Part shown: piece after piece, positions 33,164-41,044 of the stretch | How the letters are laid out: each line of letters begins with the position of its first letter | Position numbering within the stretch: position 1 is the stretch's first letter | Assembly (NCBI GenBank): GCA_031282735.1 | Contig: JAITDE010000061.1 | Coordinates: 1-56,234, forward strand | DNA: 56,234 bases | Direction: 5' to 3' | DNA from: Oscillospiraceae bacterium | GTDB taxonomy: Bacteria; Bacillota; Clostridia; Oscillospirales; Acutalibacteraceae | Notes under the pieces: model-generated | What the model was told of the DNA's origin: nothing | Seen by the model: only the letters and a program-made list of their open reading frames with translations | Database searches by the model: none | Made by a program: the position numbers and the translations under genes

Positions 33164-35515
33164 ATGCCAATGCCTCTTTGCTGCAGATGTAAAGAACGCC
33201 CGGCGGTGTTCCTGATCGGCCGCATTGACCCCGCGCACAAAACGACGCAGGAGGGCTATTGCATGCAATGCGCAATGGAACTCAACATCGGTCCGATTAA
33301 AGAAATGCTCCAAAATTTTGGGTTGACCGCCGACGACGTCGAAAAGGCGGGCGAACAAATCGGCGAAATGATGCAATCGGGGCAGTCCGAAGATTTTTCC
33401 CGCGCGATGATGCAATCCATGGCTTTTCTCGCGCCGTCTTCCGGCGACGAGAACGATGAACAAAACGACTTGCACACGTTCCTCGCTTCGCTGGAACATG
33501 ACGAAGAGCATGACGGCGGCGCGGAAAGCGGCGGCGATCTTGTGCCAATCGCCGTGCCGCCCCGCCGCGGCGATCGCAAAGCAAAAACAAAAAAAGACAA
33601 GGAACGCAAGTTTTTGTCACTCTATTGCACCGATCTCACCGCAAAAGCACGTGACGGGCAGCTTGATCGAATCATTGGGCGCGACGACGAAATTTATCGC
33701 GTCACACAAATTTTGTGCCGCCGCACCAAGAACAATCCTTGCCTGATTGGTGAACCCGGCGTCGGCAAAACCGCGATCGCGGAGGGGCTTGCGCTGCGTA
33801 TTGCGGCGGAGGAAGTTCCCGCGCGGCTTGCCGAAAAAGAGATCCATTTGCTCGACATGACGGGGCTTGTGGCGGGAACACAGTTCCGCGGGCAGTTTGA
33901 AGGGCGCATCAAAAGCCTAATCGAAGAAGTGAAAGCCCTTGGCAACATTGTTTTATTCATCGACGAAGTGCACACGCTCGTCGGCGCGGGCGAGGCTGAA
34001 AGTTCCATGAGCGCGGCGAATATCCTCAAGCCGGCCCTTTCGCGCGGCGAAGTGCAGATCATTGGCGCGACGACGTTCACGGAATATCGCAAATTCATCG
34101 AAAAAGATTCCGCTTTGGAACGCCGCCTGCAACCCGTCAAAGTGGAAGAACCGTCGATCGACGACGCTTGCGCCATGCTGGAGGGGATCAAAAGCTACTA
34201 TGAGGATTTTCACAAGGTGAAAGTGAGCGCGTCAATTGTGCGCAAGGCGGTCGTGCTTTCGGAACGCTATATTTCTGACCGGTTTTTGCCTGATAAAGCC
34301 ATCGATCTGCTTGACGAAGCCTGCACCTGCGCGGCATTGCGCAACACAAGCGCGGACGAACTCGATAAAATCAAAAAAGAAATCCAAAAGCTCCTCGATC
34401 GCCAACAGCAAATTATGGAGCAACCCGAAGTGGATTATGAAAAACTCTCGCTCACGCGCGCGAACATGATCCGTCTGCAAAGCCGCGCCGAAGTGCTTCA
34501 ACAGCAGGTCGGCGAATCAATTGTCACCGAGGACGATTTGGGGCGCGTGATTCAGCTGTGGACGGGCATACCCGCCCAAAAAGTGATGCAGAGCGACTTG
34601 CGCCGCTTGCGCACACTGGAAGCAACCCTCCAAAGCCATATCATCGGGCAGGACGAGGCGATCGCCGCCGTTTCCGCCGCCATCTGGCGTAGCCGTGTGC
34701 AAATCAGCCCTCAGCGCCGCCCTGCCAGTTTCATTTTGGTGGGACCGACCGGCGTTGGCAAAACGGAACTGGTCAAACGCCTTGCCGCCGAGCTTTTCAA
34801 CAAACCCGAAACCCTGATCCGCCTCGATATGAGCGAATTCATGGAAAAACACGCCGTTTCGCGTATCATCGGTTCGCCGCCCGGTTATGTGGGCTACGAC
34901 GAAGCGGGGCAGCTGACCGAAAAAGTCCGCCGCAGACCATATTCTGTGCTCCTTTTTGATGAAATTGAAAAAGCGCACCCCGATGTAATGAATATTTTGC
35001 TTCAAATCCTCGACGAAGGCAAGATCCACGACGCGCAAGGGCGCGAAGTCGGCTTTGAAAACACGGTGCTTATCATGACGTCCAACGCGGGCAGCGAGCG
35101 CAAGGAAAAAGCGTTGGGCTTCGGCAAATCGCAGGAAGCCGCAAGTAAAGAGCGTTCCATGAAAGCCCTCAAGGACTTTTTACGCCCCGAATTTTTGGGA
35201 CGCGTGGACGAAATTGTTGTCTTCCGCGACTTGGACGCGGCGGATTATGCCAAAATTGCCGTTTTGCGGTTAGATGAACTCAAAACGTCGTTGCTCGAAA
35301 AAAACATTATGCTGAATTGGGACGATGCCGTGGTCGAAACGCTGGCGGGTCTCTCGGCGAACGGAACACGCGGGGCGCGGGATTTGCGCAACGCCATCCG
35401 CAGGCACGTGGAAAACCCAATCACCGCGCAAATTGTGCGGGCCAGCGAGGATGCCGCGATTTCGACGATTTCGCTGATGGTCGAAGACGGCAAAATCATC
35501 CTTGTCGCCGTTTAG
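33164..35515 (+). CDS. ClpE-like AAA+ unfoldase with zinc N-domain
   Basis: 783 residues with two AAA+ modules. The N-terminus has a small zinc finger (Cys6/Cys9 and Cys33/Cys36) as in ClpE, in place of the ClpC N-domain, then an acidic linker (about 85-125). Module 1 has GEPGVGKT and VLFIDEVHTL; a short coiled-coil M-domain follows (DKIKKEIQKLLDRQQQI); module 2 has GPTGVGKT, SEFMEKHAVSRIIGSPPGYV and LLFDEIEKAHPDV. LGF after GSERKEKA matches the ClpP-docking tripeptide. It should unfold proteins for ClpP under stress. I see no CtsR-like operator before it. The ATG follows AGAAGGTG. Confidence 0.9.
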   Translation: MPMPLCCRCKERPAVFLIGRIDPAHKTTQEGYCMQCAMELNIGPIKEMLQNFGLTADDVEKAGEQIGEMMQSGQSEDFSRAMMQSMAFLAPSSGDENDEQNDLHTFLASLEHDEEHDGGAESGGDLVPIAVPPRRGDRKAKTKKDKERKFLSLYCTDLTAKARDGQLDRIIGRDDEIYRVTQILCRRTKNNPCLIGEPGVGKTAIAEGLALRIAAEEVPARLAEKEIHLLDMTGLVAGTQFRGQFEGRIKSLIEEVKALGNIVLFIDEVHTLVGAGEAESSMSAANILKPALSRGEVQIIGATTFTEYRKFIEKDSALERRLQPVKVEEPSIDDACAMLEGIKSYYEDFHKVKVSASIVRKAVVLSERYISDRFLPDKAIDLLDEACTCAALRNTSADELDKIKKEIQKLLDRQQQIMEQPEVDYEKLSLTRANMIRLQSRAEVLQQQVGESIVTEDDLGRVIQLWTGIPAQKVMQSDLRRLRTLEATLQSHIIGQDEAIAAVSAAIWRSRVQISPQRRPASFILVGPTGVGKTELVKRLAAELFNKPETLIRLDMSEFMEKHAVSRIIGSPPGYVGYDEAGQLTEKVRRRPYSVLLFDEIEKAHPDVMNILLQILDEGKIHDAQGREVGFENTVLIMTSNAGSERKEKALGFGKSQEAASKERSMKALKDFLRPEFLGRVDEIVVFRDLDAADYAKIAVLRLDELKTSLLEKNIMLNWDDAVVETLAGLSANGTRGARDLRNAIRRHVENPITAQIVRASEDAAISTISLMVEDGKIILVAV

Positions 35516-35522
35516 GAGTTCT

Positions 35523-36107
35523 ATGACCCACTATTTTTTGGACGACCCAACCCTTGCGGATGATTACCGCGATTTTATGTATTATTACGGCGAAACGTCC
35601 TTTGTTTTCACAAGCAACAGCGGTGTTTTTTCGCACGGCGGCGTGGATGAAGCAACCAATTTGCTGATCAAAAATATTCCGCCCTTGCGCGGCAGTTTGC
35701 TTGATTTGGGTTGCGGATACGGCGCAATCGGGATTGTGTTGGCGAAAATGTTCGCACTTACTCTAACCCAGTCGGATGTTAACCCACGCGCACTGCGTCT
35801 CGCCGAAAAAAACTGCGCCCAAAACAATGTCGCCGCAACGGTTTTGCTTTCGGATTGCTTTGCGAACATCGGCGGCAAATTCGATGCCATCACGCTGAAT
35901 CCGCCCATTCACGCGGGCAAAAGCGTTGTATACGCGCTGTTTGAGGGAGCGAAAGCGCATCTGAACGCCGGCGGGCGTTTTTATGTCGTGATGCTCGAAA
36001 AGCACGGCGCAAAAACGGCGGCAAAAAAGCTGACGGAGCTGTTCGGCAATTGCGGAATTCTTTGCCGCAAAAAAGGCGTGTTTGTGTTTGAGATGTTGGC
36101 GGGGTGA
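35523..36107 (+). CDS. RsmC-like class I methyltransferase
   Basis: About 194 residues. Seen: LLDLGCGYGAIGIVLAK (SAM-binding motif I), the acidic QSDVNPRALRLAEKN, and NPPIHAGKSVVYALFEGAK, the NPP motif of N-methyltransferases acting on bases. The pattern resembles RsmC/YbxB, which methylates a guanine of 16S rRNA; it has only the C-terminal catalytic half, as in Gram-positive homologues. TAGGAG sits just before the ATG at 35523, seven bases after the ClpE-like stop. Confidence 0.85.
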   Translation: MTHYFLDDPTLADDYRDFMYYYGETSFVFTSNSGVFSHGGVDEATNLLIKNIPPLRGSLLDLGCGYGAIGIVLAKMFALTLTQSDVNPRALRLAEKNCAQNNVAATVLLSDCFANIGGKFDAITLNPPIHAGKSVVYALFEGAKAHLNAGGRFYVVMLEKHGAKTAAKKLTELFGNCGILCRKKGVFVFEMLAG

Positions 36108-36117
36108 CGGGCACTAC

Positions 36118-36135
36118 TTTTTCCCGCTTTGCGCG
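36118..36135 (-). repeat. Dispersed GCG-rich motif near alr
   Basis: Read on the minus strand this is CGCGCAAAGCGGGAAAAA, close to the start of the 38-bp repeat unit at 25899 and to 44273-44289. It lies in the short gap between the methyltransferase and alr. Confidence 0.4.
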
Positions 36136-36194
36136 GTCGTTTTGAGCATGGGGAAAGCACATATACAACAAAAAGCAACATTTAGGAGCATGAT

Positions 36195-37388
36195 ATGTTA
36201 GAGCATTACCACCGCACTTGGGCGGAGATATCTTTGGATGCCATTGAGGCAAACATTACGGCGGCACGCGCGTGTGTGCCCAAAACATGCAAGCTAATGG
36301 CGGTCATCAAGGCGGACGGCTATGGCCACGGCGCAACGGCACTGGCGCGTTTTTTGGACGATAAAGCCGATTACTACGCCGTAGCGGTCCTTGAGGAAGC
36401 GCTGACTCTGCGGGCAGCGGGCATCACGAAACCAATGCTCGTTTTGGGTTACACATCCCCTAGCCAAGCCCGCGCGGTCGTGTGTGCGAATTTGACGCAA
36501 GCCGTTTTTTCATACGAAGCCGCAAAAACCCTTTCAGATGCCGCGCGCAAAAGCGTTGAGCGTGTTAAAATCCATGCCGCGATCGATACCGGTATGACCC
36601 GCATCGGCTTTGCCGACACAGAGCAATCCATCGACGATATCGTTCGCATCACCCAACTTGAGGGTGTCGAGCTTGAGGGCATCTTCACGCATATGGCACG
36701 CGCGGACGAAACGGACAAAACATCCGCAGACCAACAGGTGCGCCGGTTCACTGATTTTGTAACGAAACTGGACGCACGGGGTGTCAAAATCCCAATCAGA
36801 CACATCTGCAACAGCGCGGGCATTATGGAAATTGACGCGCCGTTCGATATGGTTCGGCTGGGCATTTCGCTTTACGGATTGTATCCGTCCGAGGAGGTCC
36901 AAAAATCGCGCATGCCGCTTGTGCCGGCAATGCAGTGGAAAACCCACGTAGTCTGCCTCAAAACAGTGGATGCAGGCGTCGGTGTCAGCTATGGGCACAC
37001 GTTTGTTACAACACGGCGCACACGCATCGCGACCTTGCCGATCGGCTATGCCGACGGGTATCCCCGCGCGTTGTCCAACCAAGGGCACGTGCTCATAGGC
37101 GGCGCGTTCGCACCCATTTTGGGGCGCGTGTGCATGGATCAATGCATGGTGGACGTGACAGATATTCCCGATGTTATGCCGGAGGACGAGGTCGTTTTGA
37201 TCGGCGGACAGAACGGCTTAACAATCACCATGGAAGAAATCGGCGCAATGAGCGCAAGCTTCAACTACGAAACAACATGCCGCGTAGGGCAGCGTGTGCC
37301 GCGGGTATACACATATAAGGGCGAGATTGTCGATTTTCACAGCGTGATGCTCACGCAAGGGCAATTTGAGAATCGATTTGTCCGCTGA
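36195..37388 (+). CDS. alr: Alanine racemase
   Basis: 397 residues, a fold-type III PLP enzyme. It makes D-alanine for peptidoglycan. Seen: the Schiff-base Lys39 in AVIKADGYGHGA, HICNSAGIM and MVRLGISLYGLYP with PLP-phosphate contacts, the second catalytic base Tyr in VSYGHTF, and the C-terminal beta domain GRVCMDQCMVDVTD. AGGAG lies directly before the ATG. It is the last gene before a strong terminator. D-alanine is also a partner of the D-amino-acid aminotransferase encoded at 27043-27900. Confidence 0.96.
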   Translation: MLEHYHRTWAEISLDAIEANITAARACVPKTCKLMAVIKADGYGHGATALARFLDDKADYYAVAVLEEALTLRAAGITKPMLVLGYTSPSQARAVVCANLTQAVFSYEAAKTLSDAARKSVERVKIHAAIDTGMTRIGFADTEQSIDDIVRITQLEGVELEGIFTHMARADETDKTSADQQVRRFTDFVTKLDARGVKIPIRHICNSAGIMEIDAPFDMVRLGISLYGLYPSEEVQKSRMPLVPAMQWKTHVVCLKTVDAGVGVSYGHTFVTTRRTRIATLPIGYADGYPRALSNQGHVLIGGAFAPILGRVCMDQCMVDVTDIPDVMPEDEVVLIGGQNGLTITMEEIGAMSASFNYETTCRVGQRVPRVYTYKGEIVDFHSVMLTQGQFENRFVR

Positions 37389-37407
37389 AAAATGCATAAA
37401 ATATTGC

Positions 37408-37440
37408 AAAATGCAAGGATTGTTTTGATTCTTGCATTTT
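37408..37440 (+). terminator. Terminator after alr
   Basis: AAAATGCAAGGAT (37408-37420) pairs with ATTCTTGCATTTT (37428-37440), a 13-bp stem with one G-U pair and a 7-base loop, followed by TTCTGTCTTTTT. It closes the cvpA-to-alr run. Confidence 0.8.
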
Positions 37441-37493
37441 TTCTGTCTTTTTCGCATATAAATGAAAGAATTGAGGAATTTTGGATGAATGAC

Positions 37494-37522
37494 TTGCAAA
37501 ATCTTTTGTATTGTGTTATGAT
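37494..37522 (+). promoter_or_regulatory. hppA promoter
   Basis: TTGCAA (37494-37499) and TATGAT (37517-37522) are 17 bases apart, 38 bases before the hppA start and just after the alr terminator. Confidence 0.7.
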
Positions 37523-37559
37523 TGTATGATGGAATGAAAAGAGATGAGAGGGTGTTTCC

Positions 37560-39659
37560 ATGGAAAAACTGATTGCCCTAACGCCCATCGGGGCGGTGCT
37601 TGCCATCGCGTTTGCCGTTTTTATGGCCATGCGCGTGCTGAAAGCGGAAGAAGGCAACAGCAAAATGATTGCAATATCCAAAAAAATCCGTCAAGGCGCG
37701 AACGCGTATCTCAGGCGGCAATACACCATTGTGTTCGTTTTTTTTGCCTTGATGTTTGTTGTGCTCTGTGCGCTGGCGTTTGGTTCGGGCGGAAAAATCA
37801 TCACTTATTTTGTGCCTTTCGCGTTTGTAACCGGCGGCTTTTTTTCGGGATCGTCGGGCTTTGTCGGCATGAAAATTGCCACTGCCGCCAACGCGCGGAC
37901 TGCGCACGGCGCGTCGGTCAGTCTCAACAGCGGCTTGCGTATTGCTTTTTCAGCCGGCTCGGTGATGGGTTTCACGGTCGTTGGATTGGGCTTGTTTGAC
38001 CTTTCAGTGTGGTATTTTTTATTGAAATACGGATTTCACCTGGATGCCGCAGCGATCACCTCCGCAATGTTGACGTTTGGCATGGGTGCTTCGTCCATGG
38101 CCTTGTTCGCGCGGGTCGGCGGCGGTATTTTCACAAAAGCCGCCGATGTCGGCGCGGATCTGGTCGGCAAGGTCGAGGCGGGTATTCCTGAGGACGATCC
38201 GCGCAATCCCGCCGTGATTGCGGACAACGTCGGCGACAACGTGGGCGACGTGGCGGGAATGGGTGCGGATTTGTACGAATCCTATGTGGGATCAATCATT
38301 TCGGCCTCCGCGCTCGGTGTCGTCGCCGCACAAAAACTCGGCATCGCGGGCGACACAGTCGTCACAATCCCCATGGCTTTGGCGGGAATCGGCGTAATTG
38401 CGTCCATCATCGGCTCGCTTTTGGTGCGCACAAAGGAGAACGCCAGCCAAAAATCACTGCTCGGCGCACTGCGGCGCGGCACGAACGTTTCAGCACTGCT
38501 GATCGCGCTTGCGGCGTTTCCGCTGGTTTATTTTATGCTCGGCAAAGAATATCTCGGCTTTTACGGCGCGATTTTGTCAGGGCTTGGGGCGGGTGTCGCC
38601 ATTGGATTTTTCACGGAGTATTACACATCCGACACCTACAAGCCCACCAGGGATTTGGCGTCCGCGACTCAAACGGGATCGGCGACGGTGGTGATCGGCG
38701 GCATTTCGCTGGGTATGCTCTCAACGGTTGCGCCCACGCTGGTGATTGCCGCTTCGGTGCTGGTTTCGTATTTTTTATCGGGCGGGGCTGAAACACCCGC
38801 GCTGGGGCTATACGGCATCGCGATTTCAGCGGTCGGCATGCTTTCGACGCTTGGCATCACGCTGGCGACGGATGCCTACGGACCTGTGGCGGATAACGCG
38901 GGCGGCATCGCTGAAATGGCGGGTTTGCCCAAGGAGGTTCGCGAACGCACCGACGCGCTGGACGCGCTCGGCAACACCACGGCGGCGACGGGCAAGGGCT
39001 TTGCCATCGGTTCGGCCGCGCTCACGGCTTTGGCGCTCATTGTCGCCTATGTCGACCGAATCAGCGAACTCGATCCCAATTTCCAGCTCGATTTGAGGCT
39101 GACCAATCCTGCGGTTCTCATCGGTTTGCTCGCGGGCGGGATGTTGCCGTTTTTGTTCGCCGCGCTCACCATGAAAGCGGTCGGACGCGCTGCGCAATCG
39201 ATTGTTTTTGAAGTGCGCCGCCAATTCAAGCAAATCGCGGGGATTATGGAAGGCAAAGCGGAAGCGGACAGCGCGGCTTGCGTGGATATTTGCGCCCGTT
39301 CGTCGCTCAAAGAGATGATTTTGCCATCGATCATCGCGTTTGCCGCGCCAATTGCCGCAGGGATTATCTTAGGACCGAATGGTGTCGTCGGCTTGCTTGC
39401 CGGTGCGCTGGTTGCGGGATTTTTGCTGGCTGTGATGATGGCGAACGCGGGCGGTGCGTGGGATAACGCAAAAAAACATGTTGAGTCGGGGCAATTCGGC
39501 GGCAAGGGATCCGAAAACCACAAAGCGGCAGTTGTGGGCGACACCGTTGGCGATCCATTCAAGGACACCTCAGGCCCGTCCATCAACATTTTGATTAAAT
39601 TGCTTTCGATGGTTTCAATCGTCTTCGCCGGTGTCGTGCTTTTGTTACATATCATTTGA
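37560..39659 (+). CDS. hppA: Ion-pumping membrane pyrophosphatase
   Basis: 699 residues, about 15-16 membrane helices. It uses pyrophosphate hydrolysis to pump Na+ or H+ out. Seen: the substrate motif DVGADLVGKVEAGIPEDDP, then NPAVIADNVGDNVGDVAGMG, TDAYGPVADNAGGIAEMA, and VVGDTVGDPFKDTSGPS near the end. In GNTTAATGKG the position that is Lys in K+-independent enzymes is Ala, so it should be K+-dependent; many such enzymes pump Na+, but the ion cannot be decided here. GAGGGTG precedes the ATG. It is a single-gene unit with its own promoter and terminator. Confidence 0.95.
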   Translation: MEKLIALTPIGAVLAIAFAVFMAMRVLKAEEGNSKMIAISKKIRQGANAYLRRQYTIVFVFFALMFVVLCALAFGSGGKIITYFVPFAFVTGGFFSGSSGFVGMKIATAANARTAHGASVSLNSGLRIAFSAGSVMGFTVVGLGLFDLSVWYFLLKYGFHLDAAAITSAMLTFGMGASSMALFARVGGGIFTKAADVGADLVGKVEAGIPEDDPRNPAVIADNVGDNVGDVAGMGADLYESYVGSIISASALGVVAAQKLGIAGDTVVTIPMALAGIGVIASIIGSLLVRTKENASQKSLLGALRRGTNVSALLIALAAFPLVYFMLGKEYLGFYGAILSGLGAGVAIGFFTEYYTSDTYKPTRDLASATQTGSATVVIGGISLGMLSTVAPTLVIAASVLVSYFLSGGAETPALGLYGIAISAVGMLSTLGITLATDAYGPVADNAGGIAEMAGLPKEVRERTDALDALGNTTAATGKGFAIGSAALTALALIVAYVDRISELDPNFQLDLRLTNPAVLIGLLAGGMLPFLFAALTMKAVGRAAQSIVFEVRRQFKQIAGIMEGKAEADSAACVDICARSSLKEMILPSIIAFAAPIAAGIILGPNGVVGLLAGALVAGFLLAVMMANAGGAWDNAKKHVESGQFGGKGSENHKAAVVGDTVGDPFKDTSGPSINILIKLLSMVSIVFAGVVLLLHII

Positions 39660-39716
39660 TCCCGGAGGATAGAGACCGGACATAAAATAAGCAAACCCGC
39701 CTGACAAAAAATCAAG

Positions 39717-39744
39717 AAGCCCCGCGGAAATTTCCGCGAGGCTT
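39717..39744. terminator. Bidirectional terminator between hppA and the glycosidase-like gene
   Basis: AAGCC-C-CGCGGAAA and TTTCCGCG-A-GGCTT form a 13-bp stem with one mismatch and almost no loop. T-rich DNA follows on both strands (TTGTGTTTTG on plus; CTTGATTTTTTG on minus), as expected between two convergent genes. Confidence 0.75.
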
Positions 39745-39763
39745 TGTGTTTTGCCGACGTGGC

Positions 39764-40984
39764 CTATTTGATGTTTTTCCAAGCGTCGCGCAAGGCGTAG
39801 TAGGATGGCTTTTCGCGGCCGTCCATGTCCACAATCCCCCAGCGCGTTTCGGTCGGACAATCCGATTGTCCGCAAACGTAGCATTCCCGCGAGTCTTGAT
39901 AACAATACACAAACGTGCCAATGAGATATGGGAACTTCGCGAAATATTTGAAAATTGCCGCGTAGAAGCCTGCTTGTCCCTCGGGCGTGTGCGGAAAACG
40001 CGGGATGACCGTGTGCTTCGGCAATTCGGAATACAGGTGATTGCAGAAATCAAGCTGAAAGAGGAAGTCGCCCCAGTCGCCTGACGCATTGTTTTTAACC
40101 TGATCCTGCATGCGGGTGTTGAGCTTGCTGACAAATGTTTGAATGTCCTCACGCGCCTCTTTTTCGCTGCTGACGCCGTAACGTTGGAGGACAGCGGTTT
40201 TTTCCTCTTTCGTTTTGGGCGCTCCGCCGCTGATATAACCGAACTCCGTTAAGATAATCGGTTTGCCCGTCAATCCATAAAGGTAGCGCAGAAGGAGTCC
40301 GAACTCAATGAACCAGTTGGTGGCGGGGGCGAAACAACCGATATAAATGTCAATCCCGATGTAATCGCAATACTTGTGATACGCTTTCATCGGCACGTGC
40401 AAATTTGCTTGCGGGCCTGCGGAATTGTAGCCGATGAGGATATCGCCGCGATAGGGGTGCATCGCCGCGAGATGGATGCCGATGAAACGCACAGCTTCCT
40501 CCATCGTCAATGGATTGATGAAGCGCGGCACACCCATTTCGTTGGTGATTTGAAAAGCGGAGACAAGCCCTTTGAGATCTTTGATCATAAAAACTGCCGC
40601 CTCGCGCACACGCGCTTCATTTTCGGGCAGACGCGGATCAAGCCCCGCTTCGATGTATTCGCGCGGATAAGGCGTGACAGCCATGATCTTTATGCCGGCA
40701 TCCACGTAACGTTTGATTTTCGCCTTGCAATTCAGCCAATTTTGGCTCACACTGCCGTCCGCATTGAAAGGAAAAGGGAGATCCTCACGATTCCAGCGTA
40801 TCCCCGCCCCTTTGATTTGCGCAAAATTTTCGTTCGGATGGCAAATTCCTTTGATAAAACCGCCGGCCTTGCGTTTGCTTTCAAAAATTTCGGGCGATGT
40901 GTGTTTGCGAAAAACGGAAGCAACAAGAGAGGGAACTGCGTAGCGCAACATGCTTGTGGCTTGCTCTTTGATGTACTGTTCCAC
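39764..40984 (-). CDS. Glycosidase-like TIM-barrel protein
   Basis: About 406 residues without a signal peptide, so probably cytoplasmic. A clan GH-A layout is seen: QITNE with a candidate acid/base Glu149 and ILTEFGY with a candidate nucleophile Glu247, about 100 residues apart as in that clan. Other segments are GAGIRWNREDLPF near the start and WGIVDMDGREKPSYYAL at the end, common in such enzymes. Cysteines cluster at RECYVCGQSDC. The exact family and substrate are unknown. The GTG start has AAAGGTGG about ten bases upstream. It is the last gene of the minus-strand cluster. Confidence 0.65.
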   Translation of the reverse strand: MEQYIKEQATSMLRYAVPSLVASVFRKHTSPEIFESKRKAGGFIKGICHPNENFAQIKGAGIRWNREDLPFPFNADGSVSQNWLNCKAKIKRYVDAGIKIMAVTPYPREYIEAGLDPRLPENEARVREAAVFMIKDLKGLVSAFQITNEMGVPRFINPLTMEEAVRFIGIHLAAMHPYRGDILIGYNSAGPQANLHVPMKAYHKYCDYIGIDIYIGCFAPATNWFIEFGLLLRYLYGLTGKPIILTEFGYISGGAPKTKEEKTAVLQRYGVSSEKEAREDIQTFVSKLNTRMQDQVKNNASGDWGDFLFQLDFCNHLYSELPKHTVIPRFPHTPEGQAGFYAAIFKYFAKFPYLIGTFVYCYQDSRECYVCGQSDCPTETRWGIVDMDGREKPSYYALRDAWKNIK

Positions 40985-41044
40985 GTTTTACGACCACCTT
41001 TCATCTTATTTATGAGATTTTATTTTCTTTCAAGAGAAGAAACT

